Positions 42,500 through 51,191 of a stretch of 64,000 nucleotides of DNA are shown here, piece by piece. Numbering within the stretch: position 1 is the stretch's first letter; each line of letters starts with the position of its first letter. The stretch is from an uncultured Collinsella sp. (GTDB lineage: Bacteria; Actinomycetota; Coriobacteriia; Coriobacteriales; Coriobacteriaceae). Below the pieces are notes generated by a model. The model had not been told where the DNA came from and did not search any database. It was given only the letters and a program-made list of their open reading frames with translations. The stretch is taken from positions 3,274-67,273 of the forward strand of contig CALJMO010000021.1 in the NCBI GenBank assembly GCA_937982065.1, written 5' to 3'. Position numbers and translations under genes: made by a program.

Positions 42500-42513
42500 T
42501 AGGGGGCAGGCTT

Positions 42514-43776
42514 ATGGCTGGAATGCGGAGGAGCAATGTCTCGTTGGCGCAAAAAACAGTGCGATCTATCAGGATTTTCGGTCTTCTTGTTGCACAGCTG
42601 TGCGCGTATTCGATGTTGTCGGCACTGTGCTTTGCGTGCCCGCTTTACTTGTTCGATTGCAGCGGCTCGTCAACGTTATATGGTGCTGTCGCGGCGATAG
42701 CGTTCGTGCCGGGCGTGCTTGCGACTCCGGCTGGCGGAATCTTGGCGGATCACGGGAGACATCGCGGGGTTCTTGTGGTGCTCGGCATTGTTCTGATGGC
42801 TGCATCACTGCTGTTTATCCCCATGAAGTGTTCGCTGCCTCTTGCGGTTGTCGTGGCAGCAATGCTTTGCGTCCAATATGGCATCCAATCGCTGCTGAAA
42901 CCGATGCTTCAAATTGAGACGGTGCACATGATGGGCCAAGAAAAGGTTGAGCGTGCCACAGCGTTGGTCTCGCAGGTAACCATGGCGAGCAATATCTTGG
43001 GGCCTGTAGTCGGGACGGCAGTCTATGGGTGCTTTGGTATCGATACTCTATGCGAAACCGCGGCGTTGACGTTTACGATTTCAGCCCTGCTGTTCGGGGG
43101 CGCACTCAAGCAAAATGCCTCATCTGAAACGATGGGAGACGGCACGACTCGTACGACACGCCGAAACGATTTTCGGGAGTTGATTCGGTACCTGTCTCAA
43201 AACTCATCATTGCTCGTTGTGTTTTTGATTGCGGCTATTTTGAACCTTGCGTTAGTTGGGTTAACGATTGGTGCTCCCGTTATTGTTGCAAAGCATCTCG
43301 GAATGCAGTCATCCTTCGTTGGGATTATTGAGGTGGCTATGGGCTTAGGTGGTCTTGTCGGCAGTGGTTTGGTCGGTATTTGGCCGCATCGTTTTTCCTT
43401 CAAGGGCATATGTCGATATGTTGCGATGATCTGTTTTGGAGTCGTGCCGATTATTGTCACGCTACTGAGCGGTCCTGATGAATTAGCGTTTGCCGCGCTT
43501 GCGGCCGGCTCGGCATGGGTCATGGCGTGGGCAAGCATTACATCGGTCGAAATCGTTTCATTTGTTCAGCGGTCAGCGCCAAAGGAACTCTGCGGAAAAG
43601 TGCTGGCACTCGTTTATATGACGCTTTCCTGTGCAACGCCTATTGGCCAATTGGTTTACGGGCTCGCATATGATCGATGGACACCGGCGATTGTATTCGC
43701 AGGCATGTTGGCGGTGCTGACGTTGACGACGGCGCTGTTTTATCGGCTGAAAAGTCGCTTGTGGCGATTGTCTTAG
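42514..43776 (+). CDS. MFS transporter
   Basis: The 420-residue protein has about 12 membrane helices and an MFS motif-A-like loop GGILADHGRHRGVLVVLG near 75-95. The layout resembles macrolide-type (MefA/MFS_3) exporters. The frame is open from 42436, but ATG 42514 follows AGGGGGCAGG and comes after the operator. Codon use is less GC-rich than the neighbours, as for the TetR gene, which is compatible with acquisition. The likely role is regulated efflux of a small toxic compound. Confidence 0.85.
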   Translation: MAGMRRSNVSLAQKTVRSIRIFGLLVAQLCAYSMLSALCFACPLYLFDCSGSSTLYGAVAAIAFVPGVLATPAGGILADHGRHRGVLVVLGIVLMAASLLFIPMKCSLPLAVVVAAMLCVQYGIQSLLKPMLQIETVHMMGQEKVERATALVSQVTMASNILGPVVGTAVYGCFGIDTLCETAALTFTISALLFGGALKQNASSETMGDGTTRTTRRNDFRELIRYLSQNSSLLVVFLIAAILNLALVGLTIGAPVIVAKHLGMQSSFVGIIEVAMGLGGLVGSGLVGIWPHRFSFKGICRYVAMICFGVVPIIVTLLSGPDELAFAALAAGSAWVMAWASITSVEIVSFVQRSAPKELCGKVLALVYMTLSCATPIGQLVYGLAYDRWTPAIVFAGMLAVLTLTTALFYRLKSRLWRLS

Positions 43777-43837
43777 CGCGCTGGGGCACCGTGAATTTGT
43801 GAAGGCAGTGGCACGTCGCGTCGTGACGGCATTGTTT

Positions 43838-43891
43838 GGGCGTGCCTCTCCTTCGTCTACAATATCGTGCAGACGAAGGAGAGGCACGCCC
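43838..43891 (+). promoter_or_regulatory. Perfect 21-bp palindrome ending at the HAD start codon
   Basis: GGGCGTGCCTCTCCTTCGTC(T) at 43838-43858 is perfectly complementary to 43871-43891, and the ATG follows at 43892. The right arm contains the AAGGAG ribosome site (43876-43881). TACAAT at 43858-43863, with TTGGGC 16 bases upstream, looks like a promoter whose transcript would start inside the loop. The element may thus be a DNA operator, or an RNA lid on the ribosome site if transcription starts further up. Confidence 0.75.
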
Positions 43892-44749
43892 ATGATCAAG
43901 ATGTTTGCGAGTGACTTAGACGGAACGCTGCTGAACGCCCTGCATGAGGCGGATGGGACCATCCGCCGTGCCATTCGCGAGCTGACCGAAGCTGGCCTGC
44001 ATGTGGTTCCCGCGACCGGACGCTCGACGCTGCCGATCGGCGAGCATGGCTTTACGGGCCTGGCGCTTGACGCCTGCTGCTCCAATGGATCCATCGTGCG
44101 CGACAGTCATGGCGAGGTGTTCAAAACCTGGACCATTGACCCGCAGATCACCGAGGAACTGCTCAAGGAGTTTCCGGACATTTGCTTTGATTGCTCCACG
44201 CCCGATGGCATGTTCTCGAGCGGCTCGTTCGAGATGCATCAGGCGGGCTTTAAAAAGGACAGCCCTATCAAGCGTATCGTGATGCGTGGCATGCGTGCAC
44301 GTGGCGGGTATCACGAGGAGCAATATTTCGACCAGTCGATCGGTGACATCCTGCGCCACGATGTGTGCAAGATCAACTGCCGCGTGACCTCGCCCGAGCT
44401 GGAGCGTGACCTTAAAGCATATTTGGCCGAGCGATCGGACCGCGTGGTCAACGCGCCGTTCGATCCGGTGATGTTCGAGATCACGGACGTGGCGTGCAAC
44501 AAGGGCGAGAGCGTGGCCTGGCTGGCGGGCTACTACGGTATTGCCGAGGATGAGGTCGCGGTCTACGGCGACGGCGGCAACGATATCGCCATGCTCAATC
44601 GTTTTCGTCACAGCTACGCGACCAAAAACGCAAGCGATGCAGCCAAGGCCGCCGCGAGCGCGACTATCGGCAGTTGCATGGTCCACGCCGTTCCCAAACA
44701 CATGCTCGCCACCATGCACAAGCAAAACTCCCGCACCGTCATCGAATAA
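43892..44749 (+). CDS. HAD-family (Cof-type) phosphatase
   Basis: The 285-residue hydrolase has the nucleophile motif ASDLDGTLLNALHEADGT, a Cof-type cap in the middle and the metal-binding YGDGGNDIAMLNRF motif with a downstream ATKNASDAAKAAA segment. Cof-like HADs dephosphorylate sugar phosphates or cofactors such as flavin or pyridoxal phosphate; the substrate here is unknown. The frame is open from 43799, but the family starts at ATG 43892, directly after the palindrome that holds its ribosome site. Confidence 0.9.
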   Translation: MIKMFASDLDGTLLNALHEADGTIRRAIRELTEAGLHVVPATGRSTLPIGEHGFTGLALDACCSNGSIVRDSHGEVFKTWTIDPQITEELLKEFPDICFDCSTPDGMFSSGSFEMHQAGFKKDSPIKRIVMRGMRARGGYHEEQYFDQSIGDILRHDVCKINCRVTSPELERDLKAYLAERSDRVVNAPFDPVMFEITDVACNKGESVAWLAGYYGIAEDEVAVYGDGGNDIAMLNRFRHSYATKNASDAAKAAASATIGSCMVHAVPKHMLATMHKQNSRTVIE

Positions 44750-44778
44750 TGTGACAAAGGGACAGCCCCTCTGTCACA
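44750..44778 (+). repeat. TGTGACAAAGGGAC palindrome, copy 1
   Basis: TGTGACAAAGGG faces CCCTCTGTCACA around ACAGC, immediately after the HAD stop. A cleaner copy lies at 45475. The rest of the gap to 45220 contains one more large palindrome (45056) and no gene. Confidence 0.7.
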
Positions 44779-45055
44779 TGGGAGATGCCGGCTTTTGGCG
44801 TATAGGACTGTCTCGCTTTCGCCACCAACAAATTTCGAGTTATTCGGCCTGTCGGAGGTCGTTAAATGGCTAAAGATGCCCTCTCGGGAACATTCATACC
44901 TCTAATGGTGTTTGATTCGGTGTCGTAAGTGCGCAAATGGGCATGTATGCGCTCAAATAAGGACAAAAACCCTCAGATAATCCCGGCGGTGCATTTATAC
45001 AGAACTAGCAGCGTGGCCGAATAACTCGAAAAATGTAGGTGGCAGTTCGGCGACA

Positions 45056-45100
45056 AGCTCGGGTACGGCAAAGGAACTGTTCCTTCGCCGTACCCGAGCT
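45056..45100. repeat. 45-base near-perfect palindrome
   Basis: AGCTCGGGTACGGCAAAGGA-AC and its complement meet around a single T (GGAAC-T-GTTCC). One mismatch occurs in 22 pairs. There is no neighbouring gene end within 300 bases on the left; the small peptide gene starts 121 bases to the right. Confidence 0.8.
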
Positions 45101-45220
45101 CCGATCTTCTGAAATACGAACAAACATTCGCATATCTAACTGCGCTTTGATAGAATTGATACTGTTGGCGGCAGTTCCATGTGCCGGGCAACGCCCTCCA
45201 TCTGATGGGAGGTGATGCCC

Positions 45221-45346
45221 ATGACCGATTTGATTGATTTCGTGAGACTTCTGACCGCTTTGGTCTCGTTCTTCACGGCGCTTGTCGGCCTTTCCGAGGC
45301 ACTCAAGCAGCGTTCGAAGCGCAACAGAAGGGGTCGCCGCCGCTAA
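45221..45346 (+). CDS. Small hydrophobic peptide with basic tail (type I toxin-like)
   Basis: The 41-codon ORF begins MTDLIDFVRLLTALVSFF, continues with a hydrophobic helix through TALVGLSEAL and ends in KQRSKRNRRGRRR. One membrane helix plus a strongly basic C-terminus is the layout of Fst/TxpA and holin-like type I toxins, though it may also be an ordinary small membrane protein. GGGAGG lies eight bases before ATG 45221; ATG 45215 is too close to it. A TAGAAT at about 45151 may be the -10 box. The gene is flanked by two copies of the same palindrome (44750 and 45475). No antisense RNA could be defined. Confidence 0.6.
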   Translation: MTDLIDFVRLLTALVSFFTALVGLSEALKQRSKRNRRGRRR

Positions 45347-45474
45347 GGCGTTGACCCCCTAATGCAAACAACGGCGCTGCCCAGCTTTGCAGAACTTGGG
45401 CTGCCGTCGACATTATTCTACCCACGAATGACATTTTGGACAATCGGTAATGCCGCTCCAAAAGCCAGGTGGGT

Positions 45475-45503
45475 TGTGACAAAGGGACTGTCCCTTTGTC
45501 ACA
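45475..45503 (+). repeat. TGTGACAAAGGGAC palindrome, copy 2
   Basis: TGTGACAAAGGGAC-T-GTCCCTTTGTCACA is a perfect 14-bp inverted repeat around one base. It shares the AAAGGGAC core with the dispersed family at 9088, 12661, 17821, 19029 and 61629. Confidence 0.8.
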
Positions 45504-45529
45504 TCCAAAATATTGCCTTTACGTGTTGA

Positions 45530-45573
45530 TGCACACGGTGTGCAATAATACTCGCACTGTGCAATAGCGCACA
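45530..45573 (+). promoter_or_regulatory. Two palindromes in the leader of the TetR gene
   Basis: TGCACACGGTGTGCA (45530-45544) is a perfect palindrome and TGTGC-AATAGC-GCACA (45558-45573) a second one with the same GTGC/GCAC half-sites. They lie 23-66 bases before the TTG start of the TetR gene, as expected for autoregulation. Confidence 0.55.
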
Positions 45574-45595
45574 GGTTGAGTAACAAGGAGGACGC

Positions 45596-46306
45596 TTGTC
45601 CCAGCTCGAGAAATGCGACCGCCGGTCCCTTCGCTCGCAGCGTGCCCTTCGCCAGGCACTTGCCAGCGAGCTTGCCGAAAGCGGCGACCTTTCGCGCATT
45701 AGCGTTGCGTCGCTCACCGAGCGTGCTGGCCTTACGCGCCGCACGTTCTATTCGCACTACCGCGATATCCCCGACTTTATCAATCAAATCGAGGATGGCT
45801 TATTGGTTGAGATCCGTGAGCGCATTGAGCTCATCACTGCAGCTCAACTGCCCGATCTCTATCACAACATCGATGAGCTCGAGCCGGCGCCCGGTTCGGT
45901 TGAGCTGCTGCGCTACCTTGCGGCTAACCGCGATTTGATCGGATCGCTGCTGGGTCCGGGCGGCGACCAGGCTTTCATTAAAAAGATTATCGACACCGCG
46001 CGTGAGGCCGTGGTGCCTCGTGCGCAGACGGGCATTTTGGGCCTGGCGCTGGGTACATTCTTTGATTACTACGTTACCTACGTCGTGAGTGCCGAAGTCG
46101 GTCTGATTCAGCGCTGGTTTGAGCGTGGGCTCACCGAATCGCCCGAAGCCATGGCGCGCATTATGACGGTTATCGCCTTTGTGCGTCCCGGCGACCTATA
46201 TGGCCAACCCATCGATATCAACGTGCCGGAATACGGCATGAAGCTATTGAACTTGCAGCTCGAGGACGCGGTCGACACCGCCGCGACCATCGAGTCCAAC
46301 AACTAA
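45596..46306 (+). CDS. TetR-family regulator (activase operon)
   Basis: The 236-residue protein has a TetR helix-turn-helix at about 12-58 (LRQALASELAESGDLSRISVASL, TRRTFYSHYRDIPDFI) and a C-terminal ligand domain. The start is TTG at 45596 with AAGGAGG six bases upstream; no ATG fits. It is followed after 12 bases by the 1595-residue activase gene, so it probably controls that gene and itself through the palindromes at 45530-45573. Confidence 0.85.
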   Translation: MSQLEKCDRRSLRSQRALRQALASELAESGDLSRISVASLTERAGLTRRTFYSHYRDIPDFINQIEDGLLVEIRERIELITAAQLPDLYHNIDELEPAPGSVELLRYLAANRDLIGSLLGPGGDQAFIKKIIDTAREAVVPRAQTGILGLALGTFFDYYVTYVVSAEVGLIQRWFERGLTESPEAMARIMTVIAFVRPGDLYGQPIDINVPEYGMKLLNLQLEDAVDTAATIESNN

Positions 46307-46318
46307 GAGGAGAGACAG

Positions 46319-49300
46319 ATGAGCAAACTCGTCGAGGGCATCAAGGACCGCATGGTCGCTGCCGCGCGCGAGGCCGCGCCCACCGTGGTGGACGCCGCGC
46401 AGAAGGCCGCGACCGCGGCTGCCGAGAAGGTTGCCGAGGCTGTTGCCGAGGCCAAGAACGCGGCAGGGGAGACGTCCGTCGCTAGCGAGCCCGCCACCGC
46501 CGCCGAGCCCGTAGCCGCCACCGCCGCCCACGCCCCCGAAGGCGCGATCTTCAACCCCAAGGCCGCCCGCGGCAACCTGCACCTGGGCATCGACGTGGGC
46601 TCCACCACCGTTAAGCTCGCTGTGCTCAACGACGACAACCAGATTGTCTACGCCAAGTACCAGCGTCACCACACCGACGTCCGCGCTTGCGCCCGCGACT
46701 TGTTCGAGGGTGCCGCGACCGTGCTGCCGACGGCCCAGATGACCTGCGCCATTACCGGCTCGGGCGGCCTGCTGCTGTCCCAGTGGCTCGAGCTGGAGTT
46801 TGTCCAGGAGGTCATCGCCAGCAAGCGTGCCGTCGAGACCCTCATCCCGGCCACCGATGTCGCCATCGAGCTGGGCGGCGAGGACGCCAAGATCATCTAC
46901 TTCGACAACGGCATCGAGCAGCGCATGAACGGCACCTGCGCCGGCGGCACGGGCGCGTTCATCGACCAGATGGCCACTCTGCTGCACACCGATGCCAGTG
47001 GCCTCAACGAGCTCGCGGCCAACGCCACCACCATCTATCCCATTGCCAGCCGCTGCGGCGTTTTTGCCAAGACCGACGTCCAGCCGCTGCTCAACGAGGG
47101 CGCCCGCTCCGAGGACGTGGCCGCCTCCATCTTCCAGGCTGTCGTGACCCAGACCATCTCGGGCCTGGCGTGCGGCCGTCCCATCCGCGGCAACGTCGCC
47201 TTCCTGGGCGGCCCGCTGCAGTATCTCTCCGAGCTGCGCCACCGCTTCTACCTCACGCTCAACCTGGACGAGGAGCACCGTATCGTGCCCCAAAACGCTC
47301 ACCTGTTTGTGGCGAGCGGCGCCGCCATGGCGCACGAGTCCAATAAACTCAGCACGTTCCCGCAGCTCATCGAGGCTATCGATGCCCTAGGTGACACGCA
47401 GGGTGCCGAGGTCGAGCGTCTGGATCCGCTCTTTGCCACCGACGAGGACTTTGCCGAGTTCAAGACCCGCCACGACCAGGAAGTCGTCCCCAAGGGCAAG
47501 CTCGACGGCTACACCGGCCGCGTGTTCATCGGCATCGACGCCGGCTCCACCACCATGAAGGCCGCGCTCGTGGGCGAGGACGGTCAGCTGCTGCACACCT
47601 GGTACGGCAACAACAACGGCGACATCCTTGGCACGGCCAAGGTCATCATGGCCGATTTCTACAACCACATCCCCGCCGGCTGCACCATCGGCCACGTGAC
47701 AACTACGGGCTACGGCGAGGCGCTGCTCATCGAGGCGCTCAAGGCCGACTCCGGCGAGATCGAGACCGTTGCGCACCTGCGCGGCGCCAAGGCGTTCCTG
47801 CCCGGCGTCGAGTTTATTCTGGACATTGGCGGCCAGGACATGAAGTGCCTGCGCGTCAAGGACGGCGTTATCGAGCACATCATGCTCAACGAGGCCTGCT
47901 CGTCGGGTTGCGGTAGCTTTATCGAGAGCTTCGCCGTCTCTATGAACATGGACGTGCGCGCGTTTGCCGATGCCGCCATCCATGCCAAGGCCCCGGTCGA
48001 CCTGGGCAGTCGCTGCACGGTCTTTATGAACTCGCGCGTCAAGCAGGCGCAAAAGGAAGGCGCCACGGTGGGCGACATTGCGGCCGGCCTGTCCTATTCC
48101 GTCATCAAGAATGCCCTGTTCAAAGTCATTAAGTTGCGCGATCCCAAGGAGATCGGCAGCCAGGTAATCGTTCAGGGCGGCACCTTTATGTCCGATGCCA
48201 CGCTGCGCGCGTTTGAGCAGCTCACCGGCGTTCACGCCGTGCGCCCCGACATCGCCGGCTGCATGGGCGCCTATGGTGCGGCCCTGCTCGCCCGCGATCG
48301 CGCCGGCGCCGACGGCACTTCGACCATTCTTTCTGCCGAGGACATCGCGCACCTCACCGTGACGCAAAAACACGTCCGCTGCGGTCGTTGCTCCAACAAC
48401 TGTCAGCTCACCGTCAACGATTTTGGCGGCGGTAGGCGCTTCATTACCGGTAACCGCTGCGAGAAGGGTGCCGGCCACAAAAAGCAGAAGACCGAGGCCC
48501 CCAACCTCTTCAAAAAGAAAAACGAGCTGCTCTTTAACCGCGAGGTGCTGAGCCCCGACGAGGCCCCGCGCGGCACCGTCGGCATCCCGCGCGCACTCAA
48601 CATGTACGAGAACTACCCCTTCTGGCACGCGTTCTTTACACGCCTGGGCTTTAGCGTGCAGCTGTCCGACCAGTCGAGCAAAAAGACCTACCAGGCGGGC
48701 ATCGAGTCCATGCCGTCCGAGAGCGTGTGCTATCCGGCCAAGATGAGCCACGGCCACGTGATGAACCTTATCGACCGCGATGTCGACTTCATTTGGATGC
48801 CGTGCGTGCGCTGGGAGCGCAAGGAGGATCCGACGGCTGGCAACTGCTATAACTGCCCTATCGTCATGAGCTACCCCACGGCGTTGGCACTCAACATCGA
48901 CGAGATCCGCGAGCAGAACATCGAGTTCCTGTACCCATTTGTGCCCTATCACGATAAGACCGAGCTCAAGCGTCGTCTGTACCAGGTGCTCGCCGTCGAC
49001 CGTGTGGCCGATGCGCAAGCCGGTCGCGGTCGCGTGCGCGGTCCCAAGATCACGCGCTCCGAGGTCGATGCCGCCGTCAACGCTGCCTTTGAGGCCGATG
49101 CGCGTTTCCACGAGGACATCCAGACCATGGGCGAGGAGGCTCTTAAGTGGGTTGAGGATCACGGCGGTCACGGCATTGTGCTCGCCGGCCGTCCTTACCA
49201 CAATGACCCCGAGATCAACCACGCCCTGCCTGAGCTTATCTCGAGCTTTGGCTTTGCGGTCTTTACCGAGGATTCGCTCGCGCATCTCGTGAAGCCCGAG

Positions 49301-51106
49301 CGCCCGATCCGCGTCGTCGACCAGTGGATGTACCACTCGCGCCTCTACGCCGTGGCCCGTTTTGTGACGATGCGCAACGATCTGGACCTGATCCAGCTCA
49401 ACTCCTTCGGCTGCGGTCTCGACGCCCTGACTACCGATCAGGTGCAGGAAATCCTGGAGGCCAGCGGCAAGATCTACACCGTGCTCAAGATTGACGAGGT
49501 GTCCAATCTGGGCGCCGCGCGCATCCGCATCCGTTCGCTCATGGCGGCGCTCAAGGACCAGGAGGCCGAGCGCCTGGCCGTGGCCACGGCCGCGGGCGAG
49601 GCCTACGAGCAGGGCGACGCTGCGCCGGTGGCGCCTTCCACGGATGCCCCCGCGTTCGCGAGCCGTAAGTACACGTTCGAGGCGCAGCGCGAGAGTGCTT
49701 CGACCGCGTGGCCAAAGGTGCCCTTTACAGAGCAGATGCGCGACGAGGGCTATACCATCCTGTGCCCGCAGATGGCGCCGATTCACTTTGACCTGGTCAA
49801 AGAGGTGTTCCGCGGTGCCGGCTACAACCTGGAGCTGCTGCCCTCGACCGACCACGACGCCGTCGAGGCCGGCCTGCGCTATGTGAACAACGACATCTGC
49901 TATCCGTCGATTCTGGTGACGGGCCAGATCATGGAGGCCATCGAGAGCGGTCGGTACGACCTGTCCAAGACGGCCGTGGTCATCAGCCAGACCGGCGGCG
50001 GTTGCCGTGCCACCAACTACATCGCACTCATCCGCAAGGCCCTGCGCGAGAGCGGCCACCCCGAGATTCCGGTGATCTCGCTTTCGGCCGTGGCGCTCGG
50101 CGAGGATAACCCCGGCTTTAAGATTACGCCGGCGCTGCTTAAGCAGGCCGTGTACGCGGTGCTCTTTGGCGACGTGATGATGCAGATGCTCTACCGCTGC
50201 CGTCCGTACGAGGCCACGCCCGGTGCTGCCAACGCGCTCTACGAGGAGTATATGGCGCGCGCCCGCAAGTTGGCGCCCAAGTTCAACCGCCACAACTACA
50301 CCAAGCTGTGCCGCGAGGCCATCCACGCGTTCGACACCATGCCGCTCGTGGGCGAGGGCACCAAGCCGCGCGTGGGCGTGGTCGGCGAGATCCTGGTCAA
50401 GTTCCACCCTACGGCCAACAACCACGTGGTCGATGTCATCGAGCGTGAGGGCTGCGAGGCCGTAGTACCGGGCCTGCTCGACTTCTTCCTGTACTCCATG
50501 AGCAACGCTGAGTTGCAGAAGGACGAGTTGGGAAGCTCTGCCACTACGCGCGCTGGTATGCAGGCGCTCATTAAGCTGGTGGACTGGATGCGCACGCCGG
50601 TGGAAGAGATGCTCGAAAAGTCCCGCCGCTTTGAGGCGCCCGAGCGCATCGGCACCATGGCCGACAAGGCCCGCACGGTGCTTTCTGTGTGCAACAACAT
50701 GGGCGAGGGCTGGCTGCTCACGGCCGAGATGCTCGACCTAATCGACCATGGCGCGCCCAACATCATCTGCACGCAGCCCTTCGCGTGCCTGCCCAATCAC
50801 GTGGTGGGCAAGGCCGTGATCAAGGAGCTGCGCCGTCAGCATCCCGAGAGCAACATCGTTGCGGTGGACTACGACCCCGGTGCATCTGAGGTCAACCAGC
50901 TCAACCGCATTAAGCTCATGATCAGCGTGGCCAAGGAAAACATGCGCGCCGGCAAGGGCTTTAAGCTCGAGAAGGTGGCGCCGCTCGCGATGGACGAGGT
51001 CACCGGCCAGATGCGTGCTCATGACGGCTGCGCGAGCTGCGGACCGGCCAGCGAGGACGTCGTGGCGTCGGTCGCCAAGCGTCTGGGACGCGGCATTAAG
51101 AAGTAG
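46319..51106 (+). CDS. Acyl-CoA dehydratase activase / 2-hydroxyacyl-CoA dehydratase-related fusion protein
   Basis: The 1595-residue cytoplasmic protein has an Ala/Glu-rich helical N-terminus (1-80); two BcrAD/BadFG-type ATPase domains (about 88-345, GIDVGSTTVKLAV and CAGGTGAFI; about 402-660, GIDAGSTTMKAAL and CSSGCGSF); a Cys-rich linker (CGRCSNNCQL); a DUF2229 domain (about 750-1000); and a C-terminal dehydratase-like part (about 1140-1480). HgdC-type ATPases fire electrons into 2-hydroxyacyl-CoA dehydratases; the physiological reaction of this giant fusion, known in many anaerobes, is not established. It is cotranscribed with the TetR gene upstream. Confidence 0.88.
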   Translation: MSKLVEGIKDRMVAAAREAAPTVVDAAQKAATAAAEKVAEAVAEAKNAAGETSVASEPATAAEPVAATAAHAPEGAIFNPKAARGNLHLGIDVGSTTVKLAVLNDDNQIVYAKYQRHHTDVRACARDLFEGAATVLPTAQMTCAITGSGGLLLSQWLELEFVQEVIASKRAVETLIPATDVAIELGGEDAKIIYFDNGIEQRMNGTCAGGTGAFIDQMATLLHTDASGLNELAANATTIYPIASRCGVFAKTDVQPLLNEGARSEDVAASIFQAVVTQTISGLACGRPIRGNVAFLGGPLQYLSELRHRFYLTLNLDEEHRIVPQNAHLFVASGAAMAHESNKLSTFPQLIEAIDALGDTQGAEVERLDPLFATDEDFAEFKTRHDQEVVPKGKLDGYTGRVFIGIDAGSTTMKAALVGEDGQLLHTWYGNNNGDILGTAKVIMADFYNHIPAGCTIGHVTTTGYGEALLIEALKADSGEIETVAHLRGAKAFLPGVEFILDIGGQDMKCLRVKDGVIEHIMLNEACSSGCGSFIESFAVSMNMDVRAFADAAIHAKAPVDLGSRCTVFMNSRVKQAQKEGATVGDIAAGLSYSVIKNALFKVIKLRDPKEIGSQVIVQGGTFMSDATLRAFEQLTGVHAVRPDIAGCMGAYGAALLARDRAGADGTSTILSAEDIAHLTVTQKHVRCGRCSNNCQLTVNDFGGGRRFITGNRCEKGAGHKKQKTEAPNLFKKKNELLFNREVLSPDEAPRGTVGIPRALNMYENYPFWHAFFTRLGFSVQLSDQSSKKTYQAGIESMPSESVCYPAKMSHGHVMNLIDRDVDFIWMPCVRWERKEDPTAGNCYNCPIVMSYPTALALNIDEIREQNIEFLYPFVPYHDKTELKRRLYQVLAVDRVADAQAGRGRVRGPKITRSEVDAAVNAAFEADARFHEDIQTMGEEALKWVEDHGGHGIVLAGRPYHNDPEINHALPELISSFGFAVFTEDSLAHLVKPERPIRVVDQWMYHSRLYAVARFVTMRNDLDLIQLNSFGCGLDALTTDQVQEILEASGKIYTVLKIDEVSNLGAARIRIRSLMAALKDQEAERLAVATAAGEAYEQGDAAPVAPSTDAPAFASRKYTFEAQRESASTAWPKVPFTEQMRDEGYTILCPQMAPIHFDLVKEVFRGAGYNLELLPSTDHDAVEAGLRYVNNDICYPSILVTGQIMEAIESGRYDLSKTAVVISQTGGGCRATNYIALIRKALRESGHPEIPVISLSAVALGEDNPGFKITPALLKQAVYAVLFGDVMMQMLYRCRPYEATPGAANALYEEYMARARKLAPKFNRHNYTKLCREAIHAFDTMPLVGEGTKPRVGVVGEILVKFHPTANNHVVDVIEREGCEAVVPGLLDFFLYSMSNAELQKDELGSSATTRAGMQALIKLVDWMRTPVEEMLEKSRRFEAPERIGTMADKARTVLSVCNNMGEGWLLTAEMLDLIDHGAPNIICTQPFACLPNHVVGKAVIKELRRQHPESNIVAVDYDPGASEVNQLNRIKLMISVAKENMRAGKGFKLEKVAPLAMDEVTGQMRAHDGCASCGPASEDVVASVAKRLGRGIKK

Positions 51107-51137
51107 ACGGTCTGCTATGGGCTGGATATGAGACAAG

Positions 51138-51171
51138 CGGGTGGTAGCCGTACCGGCTACCACCCGTTTTT
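51138..51171 (+). terminator. Rho-independent terminator after the activase gene
   Basis: CGGGTGGTAGCC (51138-51149) and GGCTACCACCCG (51155-51166) form a perfect 12-bp stem with a five-base loop, followed by TTTTT. It lies 32 bases after the stop. Confidence 0.9.
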
Positions 51172-51191
51172 GCTGGACATATGTTGCGCAA

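Noticed and set aside
47387..50425. A 1012-codon minus-strand open frame
   Set aside because: It is antisense to the activase gene, His/Val/Arg/Leu-rich without motifs, and produced by GC-rich third positions.
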